A DNA stretch of 43,741 nt from Sulfurimonas sp. MAG313 (GCF_029216045.1 NZ_JAEMVE010000036.1:1-43741); one strand, 5' to 3'; shown: positions 1-8,693, numbered from the stretch's first letter. Made by a program: numbers and translations. Notes: generated by a model not told the origin, from the sequence alone.

Positions 1-2
1 AA

Positions 3-803
3 TTTACCCTGTTTTTTAGTTCATTAAGTGAAGAAATAAGGCCCTTGAATATTCAAAGTACTAAGGGAATTTTTGAAACTATTGAAAAGATACTTATGGT
101 TTTAAAACAACCAAACCAAGACTTTATGAAAGAAAAAATACCAAAAGAAATCAAAAATTGGATAGCAAACTTTGATAAAGAACTAGAAAAAGGAGATATC
201 GTTTTTTCTAAATCTTTTCAAACACAGATATCAAAGTTAAAAAACTTTTTTGCACCTTCTCAAATACTTGAGAATAAACTTCTGCAAGAAAATCTTCAAA
301 AAGATTTAAAAGCCTTGCTTATTGGCTTAGAAAAAGAGGTTGGTTCGCTTTCTACAAATAATGCTACTGAGGTATTAAAAAGTGTAGATAAACTTTTATT
401 ACAAGTAGATTATTTTCAATTACTTTCTCATTTATCTAATGCTTCATATCTTTATCTGCCTTACTCTTGGGAAGGTCTGGAAAATGGAAAGTTTTCTTTT
501 AAGTCAAAAAAGGATGGTTCGTGTTATTGCGAAATTGATCTTGAATTAAAAAATTATGGTAGTTTAAATATGATGCTACAACTTTTTGAAGATACTCAAC
601 TTAATATTAATATATACACCCAAGATAAAGAACTTCAAAAGCTGTTTAAGACCCATATCAAAGATTTAAAAGAGGCCTTAATAAAAGTAAATATTATGCC
701 TAGAAATATCCAAATTTTCTCCTTAAAAGAGCATCCAAGAAAGCACCTTAATTATAAAAATGATAGTAGTTTAGATGAATTAGGTTTTGAAGTTAAAGGA
801 TAA
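3..803 (+). CDS. FliK-like flagellar hook-length control protein, C-terminal part (5' end outside window)
   Basis: The reading frame is open to the left edge (from base 3), so this is the C-terminal part of a longer protein; the TTG at 45 need not be its start. The last ~110 residues look like the FliK C-terminal domain: an alternating hydrophobic stretch (YGSLNMMLQLFEDTQLNINI) then a helix with KDLKEAL and a final NIQIF strand. FliK proteins measure hook length and trigger the FlhB substrate switch at the flagellar export gate. The upstream part is charged and helical, with no recognisable domain. The next gene encodes an FlhB C-terminal-like protein, the same pairing as Bacillus ylqG/ylqH, which supports the assignment. 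It may be an accessory FliK-like protein rather than the main FliK. Its stop lies 7 nt before the next start. Confidence 0.6.
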   Translation, partial: FTLFFSSLSEEIRPLNIQSTKGIFETIEKILMVLKQPNQDFMKEKIPKEIKNWIANFDKELEKGDIVFSKSFQTQISKLKNFFAPSQILENKLLQENLQKDLKALLIGLEKEVGSLSTNNATEVLKSVDKLLLQVDYFQLLSHLSNASYLYLPYSWEGLENGKFSFKSKKDGSCYCEIDLELKNYGSLNMMLQLFEDTQLNINIYTQDKELQKLFKTHIKDLKEALIKVNIMPRNIQIFSLKEHPRKHLNYKNDSSLDELGFEVKG

Positions 804-810
804 ACAAAAG

Positions 811-1116
811 ATGTCAAAAAACACAAAGATACTAAAAGCCGCTGCTTTAAAATATAATAAGGAAGTAGGCACTGCCCCCAAACTAGTGGCTAAAGGAAAA
901 GGCAGTAGTGCTCAAAAAATCATTGAGCTAGCAAAACAAAATAATCTTCCCATTAAAAAAGATGAAGACTTAGTTGAGCTTTTATCTAAGGTTGAACTTG
1001 ACAAAGAGGTACCAGAAAACCTTTATAAGGCAGTAGCAGAAGTGTTTGCTTTTGTGTATAAGGTAACTAATGAAAGTAGAGAAGTCCAAACCCAGATTGA
1101 GTCTACTAAAGATTAA
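811..1116 (+). CDS. flhX: FlhX: stand-alone FlhB C-terminal-domain protein
   Basis: 101 residues from ATG 811, preceded by AAAGGA at 795-800; an upstream in-frame TTG at 787 overlaps the previous gene and is less likely. The protein matches the cytoplasmic FlhB C-terminal domain downstream of the autocleavage site: ALKYN, then APKLVAKGKGSSAQKIIELA, LPI and EVPENLYKAVAEVFAFVY. The NPTH cleavage motif of true FlhB is absent, so the protein resembles the already cleaved FlhB fragment. In Campylobacter and Helicobacter such FlhX proteins can partly replace the FlhB C-terminal domain in the flagellar export gate (family knowledge). It is soluble, with no membrane segments. It probably forms a two-gene unit with the FliK-like gene and converges on the siroheme synthase gene. 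Confidence 0.8.
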   Translation: MSKNTKILKAAALKYNKEVGTAPKLVAKGKGSSAQKIIELAKQNNLPIKKDEDLVELLSKVELDKEVPENLYKAVAEVFAFVYKVTNESREVQTQIESTKD

Positions 1117-1154
1117 TATCAGTAGAGTGTGCCTGCAAAAGAACCTTTTTAGCT

Positions 1155-1718
1155 CTAAGTAAAGGTCTTCATATATTCTTGTGTTTTTTCATCTAGCACC
1201 TTCATTCTCTCTTCACCCTTAGGAAGTGTTTCTCTTAAGCCCTGCATCTCGTCTAAAAAATTTGCTACATTTTTAGGAACAAGGTTTTTAATATATTTCT
1301 TAAAATACTTAGCAAAAGAAGGAGAAGCACCTGAGGTTGAAATCGCAATAGTTAAATGACCTTCTTTAATATAGGAAGGAAAAATAAAATCACAATACGA
1401 AACTGAATCCACCGCGTTGCACAAGCACTTGTAGGCCTTAGACTCTTCAAATATATCTTTTTGTAAAGAAATATCATCCACCGCAACAACGACGATACAA
1501 TAGTCTTTAATATCGCCTTTAACGTAAGCTTTTTGCTCATATTTAATATTATGTTCTTGCATTAAGCTATGCATTTTTTCACTTAAGTCCAAGGCAATGA
1601 CGTATATATCATGCGTAAAATCTAAAAGCCGTTCTAATTTTTCATAAGCAATATTTCCCCCACCCACAAGTAAAACTTTCTTATCTTGTAATTGTATAAA
1701 AGCAGGAAAATAACTCAT
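1155..1718 (-). CDS. Siroheme synthase N-terminal type: precorrin-2 dehydrogenase / sirohydrochlorin ferrochelatase
   Basis: 187 residues, close to the usual length of single-module Met8p/CysG-N proteins. The N-terminus has the NAD-binding Rossmann motif VLLVGGGNIAYEKLERLL (residues ~15-32). A second conserved block holds the family-typical CNAVD...CDFIFPSYIKEGHLTIAISTSGASPSFAKYFKK. The enzyme oxidises precorrin-2 to sirohydrochlorin with NAD+ and may insert iron, giving siroheme for sulfite or nitrite reductase. There is no fused uroporphyrinogen methyltransferase, so that step must be encoded elsewhere; hemE at 23 kb is the heme branch from the same precursor. A good AAAGGA precedes the start, 12 nt after the exonuclease stop, suggesting cotranscription. 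Confidence 0.9.
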   Translation of the reverse strand: MSYFPAFIQLQDKKVLLVGGGNIAYEKLERLLDFTHDIYVIALDLSEKMHSLMQEHNIKYEQKAYVKGDIKDYCIVVVAVDDISLQKDIFEESKAYKCLCNAVDSVSYCDFIFPSYIKEGHLTIAISTSGASPSFAKYFKKYIKNLVPKNVANFLDEMQGLRETLPKGEERMKVLDEKTQEYMKTFT

Positions 1719-1730
1719 CTATATCCTTTA

Positions 1731-2480
1731 CTAAACTTCACCAAGTGCGCGTTTAATGGTGTACTGCATATCCTCATCTAAGTCCATATTTTTACGCATC
1801 CAGTCTATATACCCTCTATCTGAAATCACAAGGTCTTCGATTGTTTTTCCTTTGTTCTTCCCAAAACGAAGAGGTTTTATCATATACACAGGCTGTGAAC
1901 TAAGCTCTACAAGTTTGTCCATAGGATTACTATCAGGATACACTTCTTTAACCTTCTTAGTAAGTGCCGACATAAATAACTTTAAAATAAGGACATCCCC
2001 AATTGCGTCATGCGCTTTTATAACCACACCAAGCTTAGCCGCTTCTGCTTCTTCTTGTTTGTATAATTCTAAAGAATAACGAAAGTACTGAAGTCTATGA
2101 AAGTCTGAGTCTGGAAAAATATGTTTGGCACATCTAAGGGTGTCAATAAGTTTCATTTGATTTTTAAAGCCTTCTTTTTCAAGCATACCCAAATCAAAAG
2201 GCGCATTGTGAATAATCATATAGTTATCACTAGAGTTTAATTCAACAAGACGTTTATATGCTTGCATATCAATACATAAAGGCTTTCCTTCAATCATGTC
2301 AGGAGTAATATGATGCGTTTCCATAGCTCCAAGGCCAATAGAAGTGTCGCATGAACAAAATTCATTATGGACTTCAATAGCTTCATTTGGTCTACCTAAA
2401 ACTATGTAGCCTAATTGTATGATTTTATCTGTTTCACTCACACCAGTTGTTTCCGTGTCTAAAATAATATATTTTGCCAT
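1731..2480 (-). CDS. DEDDh 3'-5' exonuclease (DnaQ/RNase T-like) with C-terminal DUF3820-like segment
   Basis: 249 residues from ATG 2480; a GTG three codons upstream (2489) is possible but adds only MKK. The three exonuclease motifs are visible: ILDTETTG (Exo I), NAPFDLGML (Exo II) and HDAIGDV (Exo III, His and Asp), i.e. the DEDDh class that removes nucleotides from 3' ends with two metal ions. After the nuclease fold there is a short domain with RFGKNKGKTIEDL and GYIDWMRKN, the pattern of the DUF3820 family often attached to such nucleases. The substrate (DNA proofreading, repair or RNA) cannot be read from the sequence; it is not fused to polymerase III alpha. Middle gene of a three-gene minus-strand run. 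Confidence 0.85.
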   Translation of the reverse strand: MAKYIILDTETTGVSETDKIIQLGYIVLGRPNEAIEVHNEFCSCDTSIGLGAMETHHITPDMIEGKPLCIDMQAYKRLVELNSSDNYMIIHNAPFDLGMLEKEGFKNQMKLIDTLRCAKHIFPDSDFHRLQYFRYSLELYKQEEAEAAKLGVVIKAHDAIGDVLILKLFMSALTKKVKEVYPDSNPMDKLVELSSQPVYMIKPLRFGKNKGKTIEDLVISDRGYIDWMRKNMDLDEDMQYTIKRALGEV

Positions 2481-2500
2481 TTTCTTCACTTTTTTGGGAA

Positions 2501-2917
2501 TTAAAATTCGAGGTAAGGATTCACTACAAATTCTTTTGTAATTCTAAGATAATCAAGATTAATATTAAGTTTGATAAAACCTGAGCTCATATGAATTGGC
2601 ATCAATAATGTGAAAAAGTCATAGGTTTTCCAAATAATAACCTTTCTGTCTAAGACCTTATTCATAACGGCCACGGGTTCTGCCAAAATTTCATCCACCA
2701 AGGCACTAATACGAGCGGCTGATTCAGGGGTACAAGGTTCATTGAAAAACTTACAAATCGTTTCTATAGGAATCTCAAACTCTGTACCTTCATATTCACT
2801 CATTTGATAGGTATGTAAGATGGCATTAGCTAAACGTATAGCTTCGTTACTAGGCCATGAAATTTCTATATCTTTGACTACCTTAATACCACACTCCTTA
2901 ATTTCTACACATACCAA
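2501..2917 (-). CDS. Conserved-looking hypothetical protein, start uncertain
   Basis: 138 residues if it begins at the TTG at 2917; not recognised. It is soluble, mixed alpha/beta, with an acidic middle and an NLDYLRITKEFVVNPYLEF end. No signal peptide or membrane segment is visible. The frame stays open a few codons upstream to a TAG but has no ATG or GTG near the start. A strong ribosome site (AAGGAG, about 2899-2894) sits 6 nt before an in-frame ATT at 2887, so a rare ATT start is conceivable. It ends 20 nt before the exonuclease start and probably shares its transcript. Confidence 0.55.
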   Translation of the reverse strand: MVCVEIKECGIKVVKDIEISWPSNEAIRLANAILHTYQMSEYEGTEFEIPIETICKFFNEPCTPESAARISALVDEILAEPVAVMNKVLDRKVIIWKTYDFFTLLMPIHMSSGFIKLNINLDYLRITKEFVVNPYLEF

Positions 2918-3094
2918 ACAGGGTATAGTGACTTGCTTAAACCTCTATAAACCGTCTCAAGAACAAGCTCTTTAAAATTCAATAAATTATATCATAAATA
3001 AACATCTACTTGGCACCAAACATCTCATAAAACGAGGCTAACGAACTTTGCAAAGAGAGGCAAATCTTCCTCTTTGTGTTTTAGTGTTTACTTT

Positions 3095-3100
3095 TATAAT
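3095..3100 (+). promoter_or_regulatory. Candidate -10 element for the HDOD/CheX operon
   Basis: A perfect TATAAT lies 61 nt before the TTG start of the HDOD gene, in an AT-rich stretch after the divergent hypothetical gene. A second weaker hexamer (TAGAAT) follows about 10 nt later. No clear -35 is seen, which is usual for Campylobacterota sigma-70 promoters. Unproven. Confidence 0.4.
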
Positions 3101-3160
3101 TTAACATGATAGAATGGTTAAACAAAAGATTTATAACTTAAATTTATACCGGAGACTGAT

Positions 3161-3961
3161 TTGGTTAAACAAGAAGAAATTCGTGATTATATAAATTCTA
3201 TTCCTCCCGCACCTATCACACTTAAGAATGTTCTAGTTCAGTTATCCTTAGGGGAGTTATCAAAAGCCGCTTCTATTGCAGCAGATGACCATGCCTTAAA
3301 ATTATATTTACAAAATATTGTAAACAAGCCTATCTTTGGTTTTAAAAATGACATTAAAGATATAGGACAAATATTTGGGGTTCTAGGTTTAGTTCAAGCC
3401 GAACAAATTGTTTATAATTATATGGTTTCTCTCTTAGCTCCTAAAAAATGGGAACTCTTTGATTTAAATGAAAAAAGTTTCTGCGATATCCAAGATTCAC
3501 TTAGTATTCATTGGAAAAAGATACTTGAATCCAAGGATATATCTGATAAAGAAATTTTTTCTGCTATCTCTTTACTTCCTGCTTCCATCATTGTTTGTGA
3601 GGCCCTCTTTAAAGCAAAACAAGAAGAGGTACTATTACTTCGTTCTGTCAAAGAAATTGACTATAGCACTATATTATTGCGTTTAAGTGATATGGACTTG
3701 TTTGATTTATGTAAAGAAATTGCAAAGGCATGGGAAATGCCTGAAACTATTTCACGTTTAGTAGTGGCTTCAAGTGGATACAGCATAGAAGATGATGCCC
3801 ATATCCTTGATCTATCCAAATGGATGCACTTATTATTTTTCTATCAATTATCCCAACCTATTTGTGGTGAAGCTGGCTTAAATGACTTCCTTGACTTTAA
3901 TATAGATTATGTTGAAGATATATATGAAGATTTTCAAAGCTTAATAATGGAAGATTCATGA
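3161..3961 (+). CDS. HDOD-domain signalling protein
   Basis: 266 residues from a TTG start with CGGAG about 9 nt upstream. The N-terminal two thirds fit the HDOD fold: IPPAPITLKNVLVQLS, then a helical stretch with KLYLQNIVNKPIFGF and IGQIFGVLGLVQAEQIV, matching the family pattern of a short helix pair followed by hxhhG. HDOD proteins are non-catalytic relatives of HD phosphohydrolases that usually act as regulatory or docking modules in two-component, chemotaxis and c-di-GMP circuits. Its stop overlaps the next start (ATGA), so it is translationally coupled to the STAS/CheX protein and probably works with it. The partner phosphatase is inferred, not demonstrated. Confidence 0.75.
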   Translation: MVKQEEIRDYINSIPPAPITLKNVLVQLSLGELSKAASIAADDHALKLYLQNIVNKPIFGFKNDIKDIGQIFGVLGLVQAEQIVYNYMVSLLAPKKWELFDLNEKSFCDIQDSLSIHWKKILESKDISDKEIFSAISLLPASIIVCEALFKAKQEEVLLLRSVKEIDYSTILLRLSDMDLFDLCKEIAKAWEMPETISRLVVASSGYSIEDDAHILDLSKWMHLLFFYQLSQPICGEAGLNDFLDFNIDYVEDIYEDFQSLIMEDS

Positions 3962-5358
3962 GAGCTGTTGTAAGAAATAGAATGGGAGTTTTTTCTCCCC
4001 AAGGCTTCCTTGATGGCACCACCGCACCTTCTATGATGAACCTTGAAGATATTCACGCAGCTGAAGCTCTGAAGGTAGATATATTACTTGTTTCTTTAAA
4101 AAAGGTAGTTTTTTTCAATAAAAATGGTTTAAATGTTTTTATATCTGTCTTAGAAAAAATTCATAAGAAGTCGGGAACCGTAGTGGGTTTATGCGATTAT
4201 GATGAAAAAAAATATGCAGCTGTCCTTAAATTTTATGACCCTAATTTAAATTTTTCTCTTTTTAGAACCCAAAAAATTGCAACACTATTTATCTCAAATA
4301 CCAAAGAAGTTAAAGAAAAGAAGAGTATCTTAGTCTGGCATGAAGACCCGTCTCAACGTTCCGCACTTGCCATTGAGCTTTTTGATAGAGGGCATAACCC
4401 TATAGTCTGTCAAAGTGATAAAGAATTTGAAGAAAAAAAAGACCATGAAGACTTATATGAGGCTGTTATCTACAATTCTTATCTTGGACTACTTGGTTCA
4501 AAGATTGCCACTAGAGTAACGGGCAATGCAATTATCTATTCTGTTTCAGGGTTTTTAGATGCTGAAATGGCAGGAAGCTTTGATTATACGTATCATACAA
4601 ATTCCTTAAGCGTTGGTTTCACATTATTTATTTTCGATGCCTACAAGGTAGTTTCTATGAATATTCACGCGGTCAACTACTTTTCAAAACTCGCAAGTTC
4701 TGGCGCAGAATATGGAGCCAATATTTGTATAGTAGGTATGACCTTTGAAAAAACACCTATCGCCTTTAAGGAAGAACTAGAAGATGGAGGTCTCATATTT
4801 TTTGAAAATATGGATGATATTTTAAAAGACAAAGAGCTTTTAAAAGAATTAGGCGGTAGTGGGGGGGCTTCAAGCACCAATAACCGTAGCTTAAACAAGG
4901 TCTTAGTTAATGAACTTCCACGCTTTATCAATGCCACAGTAAATACGATGGAGATGATGACCAATGCTAAGGCTCAAAAGACAGATGCTAAGGTTAATGT
5001 TTTAGAGATAAAAGAAATAGAAGGGAAAATCGCTAGTTCTATTGGTTTTTATGGAAAGATTGATGGTCTCGTTATTTTAGTCTTTCCCATTACCATTGCT
5101 AAGAAAGCTTGTGAACTTTTATTAGGCGAAAAAACAGATAATATGGAAGATATACTCGACACCTTAGCCGAGTTTGTAAATATTATTGCCGGTAGAGTAA
5201 AATCCTTACTCGCAGAACAAGGAATAAGTGTAGATATTACCCTTCCAAGAACCTATGAGGATGTAACAGAACTTTTAGAGACGGTCAATACTAAAAAGGG
5301 TGTTCAAGTGAACCTTGACTTTGAAGGAGATAACTTCACCTTCTTTTTAACAAGATAG
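3958..5358 (+). CDS. Multidomain STAS / degenerate receiver / STAS / CheX-like phosphatase protein
   Basis: 466 residues. Residues ~1-115 look like a STAS fold (GVFSPQGFLDG, then a strand with DILLVSLKKVVFFNKNGLNV). Residues ~120-190 resemble a receiver domain (SILVWHEDPSQRSALAIELF), but the phosphorylation Asp appears replaced (VIYNSYL). Residues ~195-305 look like a second STAS unit (IIYSVSGFLDAEMAGSF ... IHAVNYFSKLASSGAEYG). Residues ~330-466 match CheX/CheC-type chemotaxis phosphatases, with the signature Glu405-x-x-Asn408 inside LAEFVNIIAGRVKS. CheX-family enzymes dephosphorylate CheY-P, so the C-terminal part is likely catalytic and the rest sensory or docking. It is soluble. It overlaps the HDOD gene by 4 nt. 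The whole architecture is unusual; the domain calls before CheX are by eye and less sure. Confidence 0.7.
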   Translation: MRAVVRNRMGVFSPQGFLDGTTAPSMMNLEDIHAAEALKVDILLVSLKKVVFFNKNGLNVFISVLEKIHKKSGTVVGLCDYDEKKYAAVLKFYDPNLNFSLFRTQKIATLFISNTKEVKEKKSILVWHEDPSQRSALAIELFDRGHNPIVCQSDKEFEEKKDHEDLYEAVIYNSYLGLLGSKIATRVTGNAIIYSVSGFLDAEMAGSFDYTYHTNSLSVGFTLFIFDAYKVVSMNIHAVNYFSKLASSGAEYGANICIVGMTFEKTPIAFKEELEDGGLIFFENMDDILKDKELLKELGGSGGASSTNNRSLNKVLVNELPRFINATVNTMEMMTNAKAQKTDAKVNVLEIKEIEGKIASSIGFYGKIDGLVILVFPITIAKKACELLLGEKTDNMEDILDTLAEFVNIIAGRVKSLLAEQGISVDITLPRTYEDVTELLETVNTKKGVQVNLDFEGDNFTFFLTR

Positions 5359-5396
5359 TGATAGAATTATAAACATATTCTACCTATAGGCATTCC

Positions 5397-5624
5397 ATGA
5401 ATACACTTACACCCCAGTCTCTTAAACAACTTCTTTATGCTCTAGCTCTTAGTCTTTTAATTATTATGGTCTTTCTTATTTTTAAATTTTTCTTTCAAGA
5501 ACAAAAAATCCTTCAGACCCATTCATTTAGCACCGCTTCAAAGACACAAAAAAAAGAAACAATGAACAAAGAAAAAGTCCAAAAAAAGTTTCTACTTCTT
5601 CCTTCTAAGGAAGATTTGAAATAG
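5397..5624 (+). CDS. Small single-pass membrane protein, unknown
   Basis: 75 residues. A strong membrane segment at ~12-34 (LLYALALSLLIIMVFLIFKFFF) is followed by a basic, Lys/Gln-rich tail with no recognised domain. It starts 38 nt after the CheX-like gene, with only a weak ribosome site, and may be the last gene of that unit. Its last 20 nt overlap the end of the convergent GGDEF/EAL gene. Function unknown; a membrane anchor or partner of the preceding signalling proteins is one possibility. Confidence 0.5.
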   Translation: MNTLTPQSLKQLLYALALSLLIIMVFLIFKFFFQEQKILQTHSFSTASKTQKKETMNKEKVQKKFLLLPSKEDLK

Positions 5625-8301
5625 GCTTATGTAGATAATACCCTTGTAAAAAGTCTACTCCCATTTCAACCATAATATCGTGCACTTCTTTAATATGTAC
5701 ATGCTCGGCCACTGTTTGCATACCTAAGGCCTGAGCAATATCAATAATAGAGCGCACAATTAAACGCGAATTTTCATTCGTATGGACTTCTTTAATTAAT
5801 GAAGCATCTATTTTTAAAATATCTACTCCTAATTTAATAAGATACGCGTAATTACTATATCCACTACCAAAATCATCAATTGCAATCTTGGCACCAAGTT
5901 TTTTAACTGAGCTTGTAAATTCTATAACTCTTTCATTAAATTCTATTTCTTCTGTTTCTAACAGTTCAAAGATAACTCGCTTAGCGCAAGGACAATGTCT
6001 CAATGCATCTAAGATAAAGCTGTAAGTATTGTCATCCATTAAATCATCAATGGACAAATTAATGCTCACACTTTCCGTTCTTTTTATAAAGGTGGATAAT
6101 GCTTTATATACAAGTTTTTGCGTTAACATTGGATATAACCTAGCTTTTTTTGCAATACTAACAAAGTCCTGCGGAGATATCTTCTTTCCCTGGCTATCTT
6201 CTAAACGCATTAAAGTTTCATACTTTTCAATGCGCCCTGTTTTCGAATTGATAAGACCTTGATAGGAACATCCCACCTTATCTTCTTTAATAGCATTTTC
6301 TATAATTTGAATCATCTTATAATTTTTTTCAAGATCTTCATCAATATTATCTATATCATTATAGAACACATAAGGTTTCATCTTATGTTTCGCTTCTTTT
6401 AGCGCCATATCCGCCATAGAGATAAGGGGTCGTGTTAAATGGTGAAGCTCAGAAATAGCCGCACCAAGACTGAGTCTAACGCTAATCTCATGTCCCTCAC
6501 ATCTCAGTTTTATATCACTAAGGTAATGAGCAAGCATGGCTACATCTTCTTTAAAGTGTTCAATACTAATATTATTTCCTGCTAAAATAGCAAACTCATC
6601 AGCTGAAAGTTTATACAGTTGCAAATGCCTCGTTTTTAAAGAACCTTTGATTTCTTGAGCCATTTTTTGAAGGGTCAAGTCTCCTAAATGTTCACCATAT
6701 ATAGTATTAATTTCTTTAAATCTATCTATGTTTATCACCACTAACTTAGCATCTTTAGAGTGTTTTATATCTTCAAGAAGCTTTAACCTATTTGGTAAAG
6801 AGGTTAGTTCATCTTTATAGAGTTGCGCTTGTAATCTTTCTTTTTGTTTGTGTAAGGGAGTAATATCAAACATAACAGCGATAAATTCACTTATTTCTGA
6901 GGATCTGTTTAATATTGGAACAATAGTGCTTTCAACAAAAAAGCTTTTTCCATTTTTGGCTATATTTTCAAAAACAGTCTTATAGATTTTTTTATCTTGT
7001 AAATATTTCCATAATTCAGATATTTGTTCTGTACTTGTATGTTTTGACTTAATGAGGCGGTGCGTAGACCCAATAAGTTCAGACTTTGTGTACCCACTAA
7101 TCTTTTCATATTCTCTATTGACATAAGTAATAAGACCTTGTTTATCTGTTTTAACCACGATAGCACTGCTGTCCATCGCTTTTTTATATTCACTTAGTAA
7201 AGAGTAATGATAATCCAAACTTTCAATCATTTTATTAAACTCTAATGCAAGCTTATCTAGTTCTACGTTATTACCACGTTCAACCCTAGAATCAAACTCG
7301 CCATTAGATATCTTCGCTGTTGTCATAAAAAACTGTCTCAAGGATAAGGTAAGACTTAAATACCCCGCTAAAAATAAGTATAAAGAAATAAAAGCGCACC
7401 AAGTTAAAAATAAAACATAAAATATTTTTTTATTCTGAAGGTCATTGCTTGTCTCTTCTAAGGCTTCTAACAAAAAGTCTTGCATAAGATTAAACAAAGA
7501 AAGCTGTAAACTTAAGACCTCATCTAACGCCTTGTTTGAATCTTCTGTTTCCCCACTAAGGCTATATTCTTCATATTCTTTTATACTCTCTTCATACCTT
7601 AAATGTAAACTTTGCAACTGATCTGGATAAAGAGACAATTGTTTCATTAAGATATTGTTTTTCTCACTTAAACCCATAAACTTTCCTAGGGCCAATAAAA
7701 AATCATTTCTATTATCTCCATTTATCACATTAGATAAAACATAATTTGAATACGGAATTTCTTCACTTATCAAGTCAGCTAAAACAGCTAAGTTTTCTTC
7801 GTTTTGATTACCAGATATAAGATGAACAGGTACAAAGCCTGTATATATAAAGCTTTTATATCCCTGTGTATATTCCTTGAGTTTGTTAAAATTATTATTT
7901 AAAAGAGCGAGGTTGATCTGTTTTATGAATGACTCACACGTATATTCATCCTCTAAAAAGCCCGTTCCATCTTGAGCAACTTGTATTAATCGAGATTGAC
8001 TAAGTTCAAACTCTTTTTTCAGGTTTAAGTTTTGGGTGTCTTTATAATACTGCTTTACCTTTAATTCATAATCTTGCGTAAACAATAACACTTGATAAAG
8101 GACATGATTATTTTCTAGATGACTTATGTTATTGTGAAGTTTTTGAAGTTCATCATCTATGTTCATATATGTATAGGTAAACACAATTCCAAAAGGAAAC
8201 AATAAAAAAAATGATATAAGAACATTCTTTTGCCAAAAAGATATTGTTCCCATCAAGGGCATGATAGGCTTAAAAAGAGAAAGAAGAAAAGACTTAATCA
8301 T
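5605..8301 (-). CDS. Membrane HAMP-PAS-GGDEF-EAL protein, probable c-di-GMP phosphodiesterase
   Basis: 898 residues. A first membrane helix (~27-47), a ~240-residue helical periplasmic region, and a second helix (~293-317) lead to HAMP (FDSRVERGNNVELDKLALEFNKM), a PAS domain (~375-490, VNREYEKISGYTKSELIG), GGDEF (~500-650) and EAL (~660-898). The cyclase motif is degenerate (LSADEF for GGDEF), so cyclase activity is unlikely. The EAL domain keeps its key groups: ETLMRL, INLSI, ELLETE, IDDFGSGYSNY, ILKID, AEHV and LQGYY. The likely activity is hydrolysis of c-di-GMP to pGpG, tuned by periplasmic and PAS input. It is the last gene of the minus-strand run, 8 nt after exbD. Confidence 0.9.
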   Translation of the reverse strand: MIKSFLLSLFKPIMPLMGTISFWQKNVLISFFLLFPFGIVFTYTYMNIDDELQKLHNNISHLENNHVLYQVLLFTQDYELKVKQYYKDTQNLNLKKEFELSQSRLIQVAQDGTGFLEDEYTCESFIKQINLALLNNNFNKLKEYTQGYKSFIYTGFVPVHLISGNQNEENLAVLADLISEEIPYSNYVLSNVINGDNRNDFLLALGKFMGLSEKNNILMKQLSLYPDQLQSLHLRYEESIKEYEEYSLSGETEDSNKALDEVLSLQLSLFNLMQDFLLEALEETSNDLQNKKIFYVLFLTWCAFISLYLFLAGYLSLTLSLRQFFMTTAKISNGEFDSRVERGNNVELDKLALEFNKMIESLDYHYSLLSEYKKAMDSSAIVVKTDKQGLITYVNREYEKISGYTKSELIGSTHRLIKSKHTSTEQISELWKYLQDKKIYKTVFENIAKNGKSFFVESTIVPILNRSSEISEFIAVMFDITPLHKQKERLQAQLYKDELTSLPNRLKLLEDIKHSKDAKLVVINIDRFKEINTIYGEHLGDLTLQKMAQEIKGSLKTRHLQLYKLSADEFAILAGNNISIEHFKEDVAMLAHYLSDIKLRCEGHEISVRLSLGAAISELHHLTRPLISMADMALKEAKHKMKPYVFYNDIDNIDEDLEKNYKMIQIIENAIKEDKVGCSYQGLINSKTGRIEKYETLMRLEDSQGKKISPQDFVSIAKKARLYPMLTQKLVYKALSTFIKRTESVSINLSIDDLMDDNTYSFILDALRHCPCAKRVIFELLETEEIEFNERVIEFTSSVKKLGAKIAIDDFGSGYSNYAYLIKLGVDILKIDASLIKEVHTNENSRLIVRSIIDIAQALGMQTVAEHVHIKEVHDIMVEMGVDFLQGYYLHKPISNLP

Positions 8302-8309
8302 AGTTATTT

Positions 8310-8693
8310 TTACTCTTTTGTTACTATATATAAAGACTCATGATTAAGTTTTTTTAAGATATCCATAACATGTACAAAGTCTTGAAACTTAGATTCCTTA
8401 TCTGAGCGAAGCACTACCGTATCTTTTTTTGATATTTTTGATAAACGTGTTCTAAGAGTACCTAGATCAACTTTTTGTTTATCTAAAAAAAGTTCACCAT
8501 TTTTAGTCACATAAATAGTCACTTCTTTGTCATTAGATTTTTTATCCGAAGATTTCGCTTCAGGAAGGTCAACGGGTATGATGCCTTGACGTATGAAGGT
8601 CGCGGTTGTAAGTACCATAACAAGAAGAACAAGCATAATATCAATGAAAGGAATAACATTCATTGAGGACAGTGGTTTTCGCTTTAATGCCAT
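8310..8693 (-). CDS. exbD: ExbD/TolR-type biopolymer transport protein
   Basis: 127 residues, typical ExbD length. An N-terminal cytoplasmic stretch precedes one membrane helix (NVIPFIDIMLVLLVMVLTTATFI), containing the conserved proton-path Asp in FIDIMLVLL. The periplasmic part has the ExbD fold (EVTIYVTKNGELFLDKQKVDL ... TVVLRSDKESKFQDFVHVMDIL). ExbD and ExbB form the inner-membrane proton channel that drives TonB. It starts 3 nt after the exbB stop. TolR is the alternative, but no tolA, tolB or pal gene is present and a TonB-like gene lies 5 kb away, so ExbD is preferred. Confidence 0.88.
   Translation of the reverse strand: MALKRKPLSSMNVIPFIDIMLVLLVMVLTTATFIRQGIIPVDLPEAKSSDKKSNDKEVTIYVTKNGELFLDKQKVDLGTLRTRLSKISKKDTVVLRSDKESKFQDFVHVMDILKKLNHESLYIVTKE

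Noticed and set aside
787-810. TTG 787 as the start of flhX
   Set aside because: It overlaps the upstream gene and lacks a ribosome site, whereas ATG 811 has AAAGGA at 795-800.
5605-8301. Active diguanylate cyclase in the GGDEF/EAL protein
   Set aside because: The active-site motif is LSADEF instead of GGDEF; only the EAL half keeps its catalytic residues.
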